DNA of 64,000 bases, from NCBI GenBank assembly GCA_023446155.1, contig JAEXIT010000001.1:62001-126000 (forward strand). The letters are read 5' to 3'. This document shows positions 8,717 through 18,000 of the stretch, one piece after another. The notes under the pieces are model-generated. The model worked only from the letters and a program-made list of their open reading frames with translations. It had not been told where the DNA came from and did not search any database. Origin of the DNA: Bacteroidota bacterium. GTDB taxonomy: Bacteria > Bacteroidota > Bacteroidia > Flavobacteriales > Flavobacteriaceae. How positions within the stretch are numbered: position 1 is the first letter of the stretch; the number at the start of each line of letters is the position of its first letter. The position numbers and the translations under genes were made by a program.

Positions 8717-9028
8717 ATGAAAAAAAGAGTAACACAAAAGGTCGAGCAGTTGACCAAAGAAAAAATTGAAACCATCGTCCAAGTGCGTGATTTTATTTCA
8801 GCATGCTTTCATGATCTTAGGCTTAGTTTCCATCCGGACACTCCTTTTGAAGATTACATAGATCAATATGGCAAGCCAACCTTTAACACTATTGAGCAGC
8901 TTGCTTTGGAAAAGGCTTTGGAAAAATGTCTTGAAGTATGTCAAAATAGAAATGTTGATATATATGGAATTTGCTTGGAAGAGCAGCATAAAAAAATAAA
9001 GCCAAGTTTACGAAAGAACAAACCTTAA
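8717..9028 (+). CDS. hypothetical protein, 103 residues
   Basis: This basic, helical, soluble protein starts MKKRVTQKVEQL and ends in a Lys-rich tail. It has two helical segments (about residues 5-35 and 55-80) and a short central part (FHPDTPFEDYIDQYGK). I do not recognise a family. It stands alone on the plus strand between the minus-strand DUF6922 pair and the minus-strand RHS cassette. The similar size to element-borne accessory proteins suggests cargo. Function unknown. Confidence 0.5.
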   Translation: MKKRVTQKVEQLTKEKIETIVQVRDFISACFHDLRLSFHPDTPFEDYIDQYGKPTFNTIEQLALEKALEKCLEVCQNRNVDIYGICLEEQHKKIKPSLRKNKP

Positions 9029-9031
9029 CTT

Positions 9032-9145
9032 TTAAATCCCATACTTATCGGATAAACAAAAGAATACGGTTAAATATCCAAGCATTGCCAGAACAATTAA
9101 TAGGATGATGGTAAAATACAATTCAGTTATCTTCTTTCTGTCCAT
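9032..9145 (-). CDS. small single-span membrane peptide, 37 residues
   Basis: A short frame starting MDRKKITELYF contains one strongly hydrophobic segment (about residues 12-30) and ends LSDKYGI. The charge pattern (basic N-terminus, then a membrane span) is what real small membrane proteins show. It converges on the end of the plus-strand gene at 9028. A strong hairpin (9159-9180) separates it from the next upstream gene, so it would need its own promoter or read-through. Its coding nature is likely but unproven. Confidence 0.4.
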   Translation of the reverse strand: MDRKKITELYFTIILLIVLAMLGYLTVFFCLSDKYGI

Positions 9146-9158
9146 AATTTTTAAAAAA

Positions 9159-9180
9159 GGCAGGGCAATTACGCCCTGCC
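9159..9180 (-). terminator. rho-independent terminator of the RHS/immunity cassette
   Basis: A perfect 8-bp GC-rich stem (GGCAGGGC / GCCCTGCC) with a 6-base loop is followed on the minus strand by TTTTTT (9153-9158). It lies downstream of the minus-strand gene ending at 9275 and is the natural 3' end of that long cassette. Confidence 0.7.
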
Positions 9181-9274
9181 AAAAAGAAACAGAGCTTTTG
9201 CTTAATTAGTAAGCAAAAAAATAAAAATCAATATCCGCCAATGAACAACCAAAACGGCGAATGTCCTCAATATT

Positions 9275-9610
9275 TTAAATCAGATCTTCGAGATCCTGCG
9301 GGTCGCAATCCCACTCGACAATTAGTATTATTCTTCTGTAATATTGTTTGACAAAAAGCATATCTTCAGGACTAAGATCAAAAGATTTGAAATTCGCTAA
9401 ACTTTTATTTATAATCTCAAGAAGTTCCCATCTAGCAAGGCCGATTGCCACTTTTGCATAAACCTCAAAAATTGCTCTATTTACTATCGCGCTTAAAGCT
9501 AACCTCAAAATTTCATTATCCAGTCCACGAAAATATATCGATAGCGGATGTCGAAACTTTTCTTCCCTGTAAAATGCCATCAATCTTACTTTTACAAAAC
9601 GGTTAGGCAT
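9275..9610 (-). CDS. hypothetical protein at the end of the RHS cassette
   Basis: A 111-residue soluble, mostly helical protein (LRLALSAIVNRAIFEVYAKV in the middle) with an acidic C-terminus (DCDPQDLEDLI). No family is recognised. It is the last sizeable gene before the hairpin at 9159-9180 and follows the DUF2750 gene on the same strand. Genes in this position behind polymorphic toxins are often orphan immunity genes, so immunity is a reasonable guess only. The 129-bp gap before it contains a small inverted repeat (TGGTCA/TGACCA, 9647-9661). Confidence 0.5.
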   Translation of the reverse strand: MPNRFVKVRLMAFYREEKFRHPLSIYFRGLDNEILRLALSAIVNRAIFEVYAKVAIGLARWELLEIINKSLANFKSFDLSPEDMLFVKQYYRRIILIVEWDCDPQDLEDLI

Positions 9611-9739
9611 ATCAAAATCTGTTCACATTAAACAATAGTTATGCTATGGTCACTATGACCACCATTTACACTAATAAAGTTTGGAAAAGATATTACAGCA
9701 TAATACTACACTGCAATATCAATAGGGAGGAAACTATAA

Positions 9740-10129
9740 CTAACTATAATTTTCTAATTCCGCAGCCAAATCTCTTGAGAACTCAAGAAGATCAACCACA
9801 AAGCCAGTCTTATCACCAACTGGGAATATATTCAACAAATATTCTCTTTCAGCAAGGAAATCAACAATTTCCTGTTCAAAGTCATCAAGAGTAATCATTT
9901 TGACTTGGGTATTTCCCCATCCGCTGGAAATACATTTCTCGGCAAACTCGGGAGCTGTCCAAAACGGCACCATTAAGTTACCTTCCAACTCAGACCATAC
10001 GATCTCATCCTGAGCATTAGATAAAGTGTACATCACTTCCCAATCGGCAATTCGCTTTATTGTATAGCTATATCGTTCTTCTGAACTTAATTTGGATACA
10101 GCTTCTATATGTTCCCTTGTTAACTCCAT
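9740..10129 (-). CDS. DUF2750-family protein
   Basis: This 129-residue acidic protein has the DUF2750 pattern: an N-terminal helix with RYSYTIKRIADWEVMYTL (residues 19-36), a central FWTAPEFAEKCISSGWG, and a C-terminal segment around NIFPVGDKTGFVV. DUF2750 proteins are small and cytoplasmic and recur among immunity-type genes. Here the gene sits fourth behind the RHS toxin gene on the same strand, 34 bp upstream of which the preceding gene ends. An immunity role is inferred from this position. Confidence 0.65.
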   Translation of the reverse strand: MELTREHIEAVSKLSSEERYSYTIKRIADWEVMYTLSNAQDEIVWSELEGNLMVPFWTAPEFAEKCISSGWGNTQVKMITLDDFEQEIVDFLAEREYLLNIFPVGDKTGFVVDLLEFSRDLAAELENYS

Positions 10130-10163
10130 ATCTGTTCTATTTTTTAAGCAATATCCAAGCTTC

Positions 10164-10511
10164 TTAAATACTTTCTTCTTCAGCCCCTAAAAAATAATCC
10201 TGTAAATCGCCACTGATTATCTTTCCATCAGAACTACAGATAAGCTGAAATTCTTCATTGTTCTCGTCGAGATAGGAAGAACCATCTATAATACCCAAAA
10301 CGTGCGATATGGTATTCACCTCGATCATTCGAATAAAACTGATAAAATCCTTTTTTTCTAAATCAGAGAGTTCCTGATATTTAAGAATTATAGGTTTCCA
10401 AGTCTGATCGGTAACATGATCAATTTCCGCGGATAAAATTCTACTGTATTCGTCAAGATTGCCTTTTAACACCGTTCGGCGAAGTGATTCAATAAACTCT
10501 TCTGCTTCCAT
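10164..10511 (-). CDS. hypothetical acidic protein in the immunity array
   Basis: A 115-residue acidic soluble protein: helices over residues 1-75, then a short beta-like part (EEFQLICSSDGKIISGDLQD) and the acidic end GAEEESI. The size, acidity and location between two immunity-like genes and a DUF2750 gene match an immunity protein, but no family is recognised. It lies 47 bp after the gene ending at 10559 and 34 bp before the DUF2750 gene. Confidence 0.5.
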   Translation of the reverse strand: MEAEEFIESLRRTVLKGNLDEYSRILSAEIDHVTDQTWKPIILKYQELSDLEKKDFISFIRMIEVNTISHVLGIIDGSSYLDENNEEFQLICSSDGKIISGDLQDYFLGAEEESI

Positions 10512-10558
10512 ATTACTTTACAAAATAAAATCGATACACTTTTCACTATCCGATAAAT

Positions 10559-10996
10559 TTAATGACATTGATGTAACGCTTTCTCCAACGCAGAAATCAA
10601 AGTCGTTTCGCTACTATCAAAAGGAATACTGATATCTTCTCCTCCTCTAAAATCTACAAATCCCTCTTTAGCGCCGGCGTTTTTGCGAGGCATAAATGTT
10701 AAAACATTATCTCTTAAAAGAATACTCAAATAAATAGTCCCATCGTGAAGGTCTTTCATTGATTTAAAACCAATTCTTTTTAAAAAATCCTTCTGAGAAC
10801 CATTATCAGTTCTTTCAACACCATCCCTACTTGCCTCAAGTGCTATTTTTATCTTATCAAGTAATTCTTCTGTGGACAATTGTTCTGCAATAATGTAAGG
10901 TTCTGATGCAATACCTCCGCCGGAAAGTAAAGTATTTATACTATTTATAATGTACTTTTTATCAATAGACCTTATTGTTACTCCTGCTCTTTTCAT
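10559..10996 (-). CDS. CdiI-like immunity protein, copy 2
   Basis: This 145-residue protein is a paralogue of the gene product at 11014-11466. They share GFKSMKDLHDGTIYLSI versus GVKTMKELHQNSIHLFL, the LTFMPRKNAGAKEGFV versus LTFVPFENKGSKEGFS block, and the C-terminal ALEKALHQC versus ALELALSRC. The pattern matches contact-dependent inhibition immunity proteins paired with tRNase toxins. The gene follows copy 1 with a 17-bp gap. It probably protects against a related toxin variant, a common role for second immunity copies; this is inferred. Confidence 0.65.
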   Translation of the reverse strand: MKRAGVTIRSIDKKYIINSINTLLSGGGIASEPYIIAEQLSTEELLDKIKIALEASRDGVERTDNGSQKDFLKRIGFKSMKDLHDGTIYLSILLRDNVLTFMPRKNAGAKEGFVDFRGGEDISIPFDSSETTLISALEKALHQCH

Positions 10997-11013
10997 AAAA
11001 ACACAATTACAAA

Positions 11014-11466
11014 CTACTTACATCTTGACAATGCCAGTTCTAATGCTTTTACCAATTCTTGCTTAGCAGAATTAAATGGGACCTTCACATCCATATCTTC
11101 CTTGTATCCTGAGAAACCTTCTTTAGAACCTTTATTTTCAAACGGGACGAAAGTCAATGTACTATTATTAATATCAGTATAAAGAAACAAATGAATTGAA
11201 TTTTGGTGCAATTCCTTCATTGTTTTAACACCGACTCCCTTTAAAAATTCTTTCAAACGTGTTTTAGAATCGCCAGGGGGTGGAAATGCAGATTCTTTAC
11301 TAAAACTCAATGCCTCCAATACTCTATCCATCAACTCTTGCATACCAACACCAACTTCCTTGAAGTAAGGAGGTATAGCATACGAACCGCTAAATTTCAC
11401 ACTCTGAGAAGGATGAATGACATAAGTATCTTTATCGACAAATTTATAAATTGATACACTACTCAT
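11014..11466 (-). CDS. CdiI-like immunity protein, copy 1 (cognate candidate)
   Basis: I place the start at 11466 (MSSVSIYKFVDKDTY), giving 150 residues; it lies only 2 bp after the stop of the RHS toxin gene. An upstream in-frame start at 11544 would lie inside the toxin coding region. The conserved block (residues about 75-140: MKELHQ, LTFVPFENKGSKEGF, VPFNSAKQELVKALELAL) is shared with the next gene. The tight linkage makes it the likely cognate immunity protein that binds and blocks the toxin in the cytoplasm. The immunity function is known for similar proteins, not shown here. Confidence 0.7.
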   Translation of the reverse strand: MSSVSIYKFVDKDTYVIHPSQSVKFSGSYAIPPYFKEVGVGMQELMDRVLEALSFSKESAFPPPGDSKTRLKEFLKGVGVKTMKELHQNSIHLFLYTDINNSTLTFVPFENKGSKEGFSGYKEDMDVKVPFNSAKQELVKALELALSRCK

Positions 11467-11468
11467 AA

Positions 11469-14400
11469 TTACTTTATAAATTTTATTGTTAATTCTATAT
11501 CTTTTTCTAAAGCATATTGTACAGCTTGTCCAATTTGCTTCCATTGTTCAGAATTTCCTTTTCCTGTTTGCACAGCTAACTCTAAAGCTTTGGATGTGTA
11601 ATCTTTACCTCTAATTACTGTTGTACCGCCCCAAGTTTTACTTCCAAAGTTATCTAACTTGTCAATATAACCTTTTAATGTTTTAAAAACCCTATCTCCA
11701 TCTTTATAAGAAGTAGCAGTCAAATCCAAACTTTTAATACTTGTCGCAATTCCTCCTTTTGCACTTTCAACAATCTTATCGATGACAGGAAAATTTTTCG
11801 GCCAATGAGCTGCTGCTCCTAACATTCTTTCTATCACACGACCTCTTTCAAACTTGTCAAGTGCCCAGACACTTTTACGAAGTGCTCCAAGCTTATTCAG
11901 TGCAAAACCGCCAACAGCATCAACGGTCATTTCTGTTGTACCCAAGAGAACACCGTAAGAAAGCATCATTCCGGCATCGTTGTATTTCGCTACATCGATA
12001 TGACTGGATGGAAGCCTGATTTCAGCCTGTGGCAATTTTCTAGGATCACCTGAAAGAAGGAATGCCATTCCCCTATCGTGTTCCGCCTGTTTCTTCGCTA
12101 CGACACTCTTTAACTCCTGTAGCGTGTAATTTCCGTTTACGCCACCCGTTCTGTATGGTCCTGATTGCGCCCTTGCACGGTCACCCTCCAAATGGAAGGA
12201 TAGTTCAAGTCCTTCAAGGTCGATACCCGTGGTTACGTTGTTCTCCGCAAACGCATAGGTTGAATTCTGGACATACGTCGGTGCAAGCGGATCAATTTGC
12301 CAGAACCTACCAATAGCGGGATCAGATGCCCTGAACTTAAAGAAATAGACATTTAAGCCTAAATCATCCTGATATTCCTGCCCTTGAAATTTATACTTAT
12401 AAGGATTTCCTTTATCACGAGTACCGGTTTGTTCCAAGATAGGATAATAGTATCCCATCCCCTCGCTAGGTTCAATAAATGCGTATTCTACTGTATTATA
12501 AGCTTTATGCTTTAGACCAAATGGGTAATAATGGTTTTCTTCCAGTATCTTAACATTTCCTTCTCTATCATCAAATGCCCATGTAGCCCTTATATTACCA
12601 AGCTGGTCAACATAATTAAACACATAATTAAAGAACGTTTGCCCGGTAACCTTTACATAGCCCTCAGCTTGTGGAAAAAAGGAAAGTAGCCCATCTTCAT
12701 ACTGGAATCCTTGCAAATAATCAACAACAAGAACATTTCCATTATTATTTGTAGTCTTTCTGAGAGTGGTACCTTCAGCATTGTAAATATAGGTAATTTT
12801 TGCCCCGCCATTGAAATTGATTTCCCTCGGCAGGTTCATGTGGTTATACTTGACATCAACAATGCCCTTACTTACATCGGCAATCAAACTACCATTTGCA
12901 TCATATTGGTAGGTATCACCTGCAATATTTCGATCGAAAAAACCTTCAGGATTATTGGAACTATCGATTACCTTGGTTAATTTGTTACCATTGTAGGTAT
13001 AATTTAGATTATCAATGTCAAAATTAAATATGGGATTATCCAAATTCCCTTTACGTCTTAAAGTCTGGATATTACCGTTTTTGTCATAAGTGATTAATTC
13101 ATTGTAGGAACCTGGTACCGGATTAACGGAAATCGGTTTCTGATAAAATGCACCCTGCACCCGGTTTAGCGCATCATATTGATAACCGTACTTTCGTAGT
13201 TGATTATCGTTTGCAGACAACCAGAACGTTTCCGCCACGTTTCCGTTATACATCGGTTTTACCAATCCCCCTATGCTTTGCCCTGAAAAGACAACCGCAC
13301 TGTTCTGGCTTTCTGTAACTTTGTTATAATTGATTTTGAAACCAAAAAGGTCGCCCTGGCCTAAAGTAAATCCGGCTGCTCCTTCTGGCTGATCATTATT
13401 CACATCCGTAAGCCAGCCCCTGATATTGTAACGGTAATCGATCTTTTGAAGTCCGACGGCACCCGTTACATCATTTCCTCCGACATTCTTTGAAATCAGC
13501 TCGCCAATCTCGTTGTAGCTATTTTTCGCAATTAACTGTACAGGTTGATTGTTGATTTGTTGGGTGTGCAGTGAAAGCCTGTCTTCCGGTGTATAGGTAT
13601 ATTGGTCGGTTACTGTAATCAATGCAGCACTATTATTTCTTTTGTGAAATGTTTTAGCATATTGCCTTTTGCCCATAAAATCCAGTTTCGTATCAACCTG
13701 TGTGTATCCACCAAACTCATTCGTCTTATAGGTTCTGATTTCACGGCCTTTGGAATCATATAATATTGTACTTAAATCCCCAAGTGTTTCACTAGAGGTG
13801 GTTAATATTCTTGACCAGCTAGCTGTTGCCAATGTTTTTGGATTAGAAAGCACCGATTGCCCTTCGATTGTAGCTGGAATTGCTAAAGCGGATGGATACG
13901 TATAACTATCGTAGTAATTTACACTCAGTATATGCATTCCACTGGTTGGAAAGGTAGCGTTGGTATAACCGACCGTAATACCGTTCAACACGTTAGAATT
14001 ACTTCGCGATTCATAGAAATCACTAGAAAAGTTAAAGATACCCTGCAATGACTTCCGACCGGAAGCCGTAGCCTCTGTACCGTTATACCATCCTGTGTAG
14101 GCTATTCTTCCAAAAGCATCATACTTATTGATAAGCCATCCACTTCCCGTAAGATTTGAAAAAGGCGAATTGGCAGGTCCCGAGGCAACCAGTTTATCTG
14201 CCTTATCATAAACCATGAACTCCCATTGTTTACCCGGTAGCTTCTTTTCAACCAAACGCTTCCGTTTGTCGTATTTATACTGATAACATAAATCATTAAG
14301 CTGTGATTGTGGATTTGTTACCAGAGGAGGGCATACATAAGTAAGATTTCCAAACTTGTCATAAACATAATAGGTATCATGCGCACCATTATTATAAGTT

Positions 14401-15068
14401 CGTTTTAATATGATTCGTCCTTCTCTATCTTTGTAATCCTCAAAAGTATTATTGGTTCCACTTGTCCAGTTCTCATCTTTGGTGATTGTTTTTTCAAGGT
14501 CGCCAACAGCATAATAACCTCTATCAACCAATTGAATATCATAAAGACCCGATGATGCATTCCATGTGGTAGCGGCAAAATAGCTCTTCACCTCGTTCTG
14601 TTCATTGGTACGGTATTCAAACTTTATGGTATGATCGGTATTCGCAGTAGGATTGACCTGCCAGTCTTCTCCCGGGGCACCCTGCTTTAATACTCGGTTA
14701 AGAGGTGAACTTTCATATAACTTTTCACTTACTGGGTACTTTCCTGCATAATCGGGATAGTTTAAAATGGATTGCTCCGCATTCGGATAGAAAGACATAC
14801 TCTCCTGATTGGTCGAATAGGTAAGGTATTCCTTTATCTGTCGTCCCTGGTCGTAAGCAAAGTATGTCACAAGATCCTTTCCCGTACCTGATTGTTTATT
14901 ATTAATCTTTTGAACCAATCTTCCAAATCCATCAAAGTATTGAACTGTTGCTTTTGGACTTGCCGCACCACTCTGGCGGTAATTGACCGACTTGACAAAA
15001 TTTTGGTTATTATCCTGTGCCCATATCATCAAGGGTAACAGGAATAGTATGTAAATAAATCTTTTCAT
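11469..15068 (-). CDS. RHS-repeat protein with C-terminal tRNase-like toxin domain
   Basis: I start at 15068 (MKRFIYILFLLPLMIWAQ, a signal peptide), 10 bp after the upstream gene; a longer frame from 15125 would overlap that gene. The 1199-residue protein has a DUF6443-type N-terminal region, many YD repeats (for example YDKFGNLTYV, YDAFGRIAYTG) over about residues 30-900, and the RHS core end RFWQIDPLAPTY near 925. The remaining 240 or so residues differ. After a linker, WALDKFERGRVIERMLG (about 1066), IATSIKSLDL and WGGTTVIRGKDYTSKAL match the CdiA C-terminal tRNase (E479-type) family. The RHS shell likely encapsulates the toxin. The exact RNA target is inferred from the family. Confidence 0.85.
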   Translation of the reverse strand: MKRFIYILFLLPLMIWAQDNNQNFVKSVNYRQSGAASPKATVQYFDGFGRLVQKINNKQSGTGKDLVTYFAYDQGRQIKEYLTYSTNQESMSFYPNAEQSILNYPDYAGKYPVSEKLYESSPLNRVLKQGAPGEDWQVNPTANTDHTIKFEYRTNEQNEVKSYFAATTWNASSGLYDIQLVDRGYYAVGDLEKTITKDENWTSGTNNTFEDYKDREGRIILKRTYNNGAHDTYYVYDKFGNLTYVCPPLVTNPQSQLNDLCYQYKYDKRKRLVEKKLPGKQWEFMVYDKADKLVASGPANSPFSNLTGSGWLINKYDAFGRIAYTGWYNGTEATASGRKSLQGIFNFSSDFYESRSNSNVLNGITVGYTNATFPTSGMHILSVNYYDSYTYPSALAIPATIEGQSVLSNPKTLATASWSRILTTSSETLGDLSTILYDSKGREIRTYKTNEFGGYTQVDTKLDFMGKRQYAKTFHKRNNSAALITVTDQYTYTPEDRLSLHTQQINNQPVQLIAKNSYNEIGELISKNVGGNDVTGAVGLQKIDYRYNIRGWLTDVNNDQPEGAAGFTLGQGDLFGFKINYNKVTESQNSAVVFSGQSIGGLVKPMYNGNVAETFWLSANDNQLRKYGYQYDALNRVQGAFYQKPISVNPVPGSYNELITYDKNGNIQTLRRKGNLDNPIFNFDIDNLNYTYNGNKLTKVIDSSNNPEGFFDRNIAGDTYQYDANGSLIADVSKGIVDVKYNHMNLPREINFNGGAKITYIYNAEGTTLRKTTNNNGNVLVVDYLQGFQYEDGLLSFFPQAEGYVKVTGQTFFNYVFNYVDQLGNIRATWAFDDREGNVKILEENHYYPFGLKHKAYNTVEYAFIEPSEGMGYYYPILEQTGTRDKGNPYKYKFQGQEYQDDLGLNVYFFKFRASDPAIGRFWQIDPLAPTYVQNSTYAFAENNVTTGIDLEGLELSFHLEGDRARAQSGPYRTGGVNGNYTLQELKSVVAKKQAEHDRGMAFLLSGDPRKLPQAEIRLPSSHIDVAKYNDAGMMLSYGVLLGTTEMTVDAVGGFALNKLGALRKSVWALDKFERGRVIERMLGAAAHWPKNFPVIDKIVESAKGGIATSIKSLDLTATSYKDGDRVFKTLKGYIDKLDNFGSKTWGGTTVIRGKDYTSKALELAVQTGKGNSEQWKQIGQAVQYALEKDIELTIKFIK

Positions 15069-15078
15069 GTTTTCCGTT

Positions 15079-18000
15079 TTATGGTCGATAATTGTAGATA
15101 TTTTCGGTAAGAACATTATTATCATTGTCCTTAACCTTCATTAATCGATTGAACTGATCGTATTCATAGGTTGTTTTCTCTCCTTTTGGATCAATGCTTG
15201 CCTTCAATCCTACGATCGGCTCAAACTCCATAGTGGTGGTATTGGCAATTGGTAAACTATTTCTAAGTCCATTGATCTGCGAAAGATTGTTCTCATTGAG
15301 ATTCTGGACACCATTAGCACCAACACCCAATATCGATCCGATCTGTAAGATGCTTGCATTATCTATTTTAGCAATTGGAAGGCTCTTATTATAGCCCCAG
15401 ATAATAGATACAGGTGCACTTCCTTCTGTTCTGAATTCCTGAATATTACCCCAGTTATCATAATCAAAGGAAACTTTCGATTCTAAAAGATCATCACTGC
15501 CCGCATAGACCACTAAGGGAAGCAAAAAGGAATTACTTGTAAAGCTGCCATACTCCGTTTTTTTACTTTGCACCTTGTCACTATTCCTGAAATGTTCCGT
15601 TTTAAGTTCCGTTCCAGTCATAAACTTTGCGATAAGTTCGCTACGATATTGCTCACTTGCCATTTCTGCATCTTCAGGATAAAAATGTTTGGTCGTCATG
15701 GTTTCTCCCGCCGATACCGTTACGGATTCTTCTGAAAGCAGCGTGTGAAGCACATTATTGTATTTAAAATTCTTAGTGATTAGATTTGTTCCCGATAGAA
15801 TGTCCGAACCGTCGTAAAAGAAGCTCTTTTCCTCAGCTTTTTTAAGGTAAAACCAATTAGGACGGATATAAGTCGCCATAACATCGATATTCTCAATGCT
15901 ACTCATCTGACCAGGCGTATAACATAATAAATTAAAGTTTTTCCGTACGGCATAACTATGGATACCGTTACCAATCCTGTCATCTAAAAAGTACTCAAAT
16001 GTATTTTCCTTAACAGGGAGAAGGCTTCCGGAAATCCCCTTTTTATAAATAATGGATTTTTTTTCTTGTCCATGGTTCCATCCAGAATTTGTTCTTCCTG
16101 CATTTGGGAAGAACATGCCGTTGACTACTTCACCCGGTGTGTCGAACTGTATGGTATATTGGTGTTCTTCTCCACCGTTTTTAAAATCATCGTCCCCGTA
16201 ACTGACCGTAACCCTCTCATAAAAAATATTATTACCCTTTTCAAATATTGGGATTATGCTACTACTAGATATGACACGTAAAGTAATATCGGTATAAAGA
16301 CATCCTGGAGCGCCACCAGAACCAGGCGAACCGGGAGTTCCCGTACACACATCTCGTCGGGTAATATAATTAGAATAATACGGCTGTCCCGATGAGATTC
16401 CTGACGACTTATTCAGATCGGATGCTGAATTATAATAATAACGTTTGTAAGTCGCTACATTGTTGTTATCGGTATCCTTGATACTTTTTACCCTACTGCC
16501 ACCTGTATCCTGATCAACATATATGGTTTGTTGCTGGGTATCTGCCCATGTAATCGTGCAGGTTCCCGCTGTACAACGGTACGTTCCTACAAATCCTATC
16601 CTGTAAGTCTTTCCTGGTTGAGCTGAGAAATAGAAAGAATTATAGCTACTGTTAACAGATAACTGCGCACCGGTTCCGTAATACTGGTATCCCCCCTGTG
16701 TCATAACATATAGTGGCGCATTCTGATTATCCGTAATATTGAATACCGATATATTTGTGACATGATGAAATCCTGTATTCTGCGAATCAGTACATTCATC
16801 GTAATTAAATTCGCCATAGCCACCAACGGCTACCATTTGACCAAATGGAACCGTCATTGTCTTATAGTTCATGGTCGCAAAGCCAGGCATTGCCCCTTGT
16901 GGGCCGTTGTAGATATACATAGCATCAGACACCATATGTGGAGGGATCACTTTTGGACCCAATAAACGGTTAGGCTCATAATCAATTTCAGAACAGCCCT
17001 TGGTAGGATAACATATTTTGCTTAATAGCCCTGCCCGACCGTAAACGAAATTTGGTTCACGGTTCGCAGCGGTAAAATTAGCTCCCTCAAGTCCTGAAAC
17101 TTTTGCAATTAGACTTTGATTACCCGCTCCATTGAAATAGCCCCAGTGATCCTGTCCCATATTCAAGCGTGTTGGCAAAACTTCCGGAGTTAAATAAGTG
17201 AAATTAAACTTCTTTGCCAGATCTCTAAAGGTAATCTGGCTCAGAAAGGTTCTTTTGTTTGTTGTAACGGTATAGCTAAATGTAAGCTCTTCGACTGTTC
17301 CAAAAGCAGCATTACGCTGAATGATCTTTTGTAATTTATTATTTCCATAGCTCATTTCAGGATCATTACCTGATTCATAGTTAAATACCAGTTGTCCCTC
17401 CAGATTATTATTCGAATAAATTTTCGTTAATCGTTTACCATTGATCGTCATCGTATGGTTTAATGGTGTACTCAAAAAGGGTCCGTAACTATATAATGAG
17501 GATGTACAACTTGCCTGATAGAACGGACTGGAAATTGTAAGCGATTGAGATTGCGAAGCAGTGTATCGATAGCTATGTGCTTCGTATTCAAAATTCACCT
17601 GATCACCAAGCGGATGCACAATTTTGTTAAGATACCAAACAGTTGTATAGGTTTCCGGAATAGAATGCCCAGCACCCTGCGAACGGAAAGTCGTAGACTC
17701 AGTTTCTTCAAAGAAATACTTTACACCGTCATTTGTTGTAATCGCAAAAGTTAGAATATTTCCATTTTGCACCTTTTCTATTTTCACGTTCTGGTTCTCA
17801 ACTTTAAGGGGATATCCATTACGATCAAGCACGAACTTACCAGAGTTGCCATTGAAGTTGAACGAAAACATATCTACCTCAGAATCGATACTATTATTAT
17901 TTCCGATATTGTACAGATAATCGATTACCGCGGAAGTGTATATTCCCTGTTCCAGATCTGAATCCGGGGGAACAACATTATAGGAATGATCCTTTTCATC

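Noticed and set aside
11467..11544. Longer N-terminus for the first immunity gene
   Set aside because: It would lie inside the toxin coding sequence; the start at 11466 gives a natural N-terminus 2 bp after the toxin stop.
15069..15125. Longer N-terminus for the RHS toxin gene
   Set aside because: It would overlap the upstream gene by 47 bp and remove the signal peptide from the N-terminus.
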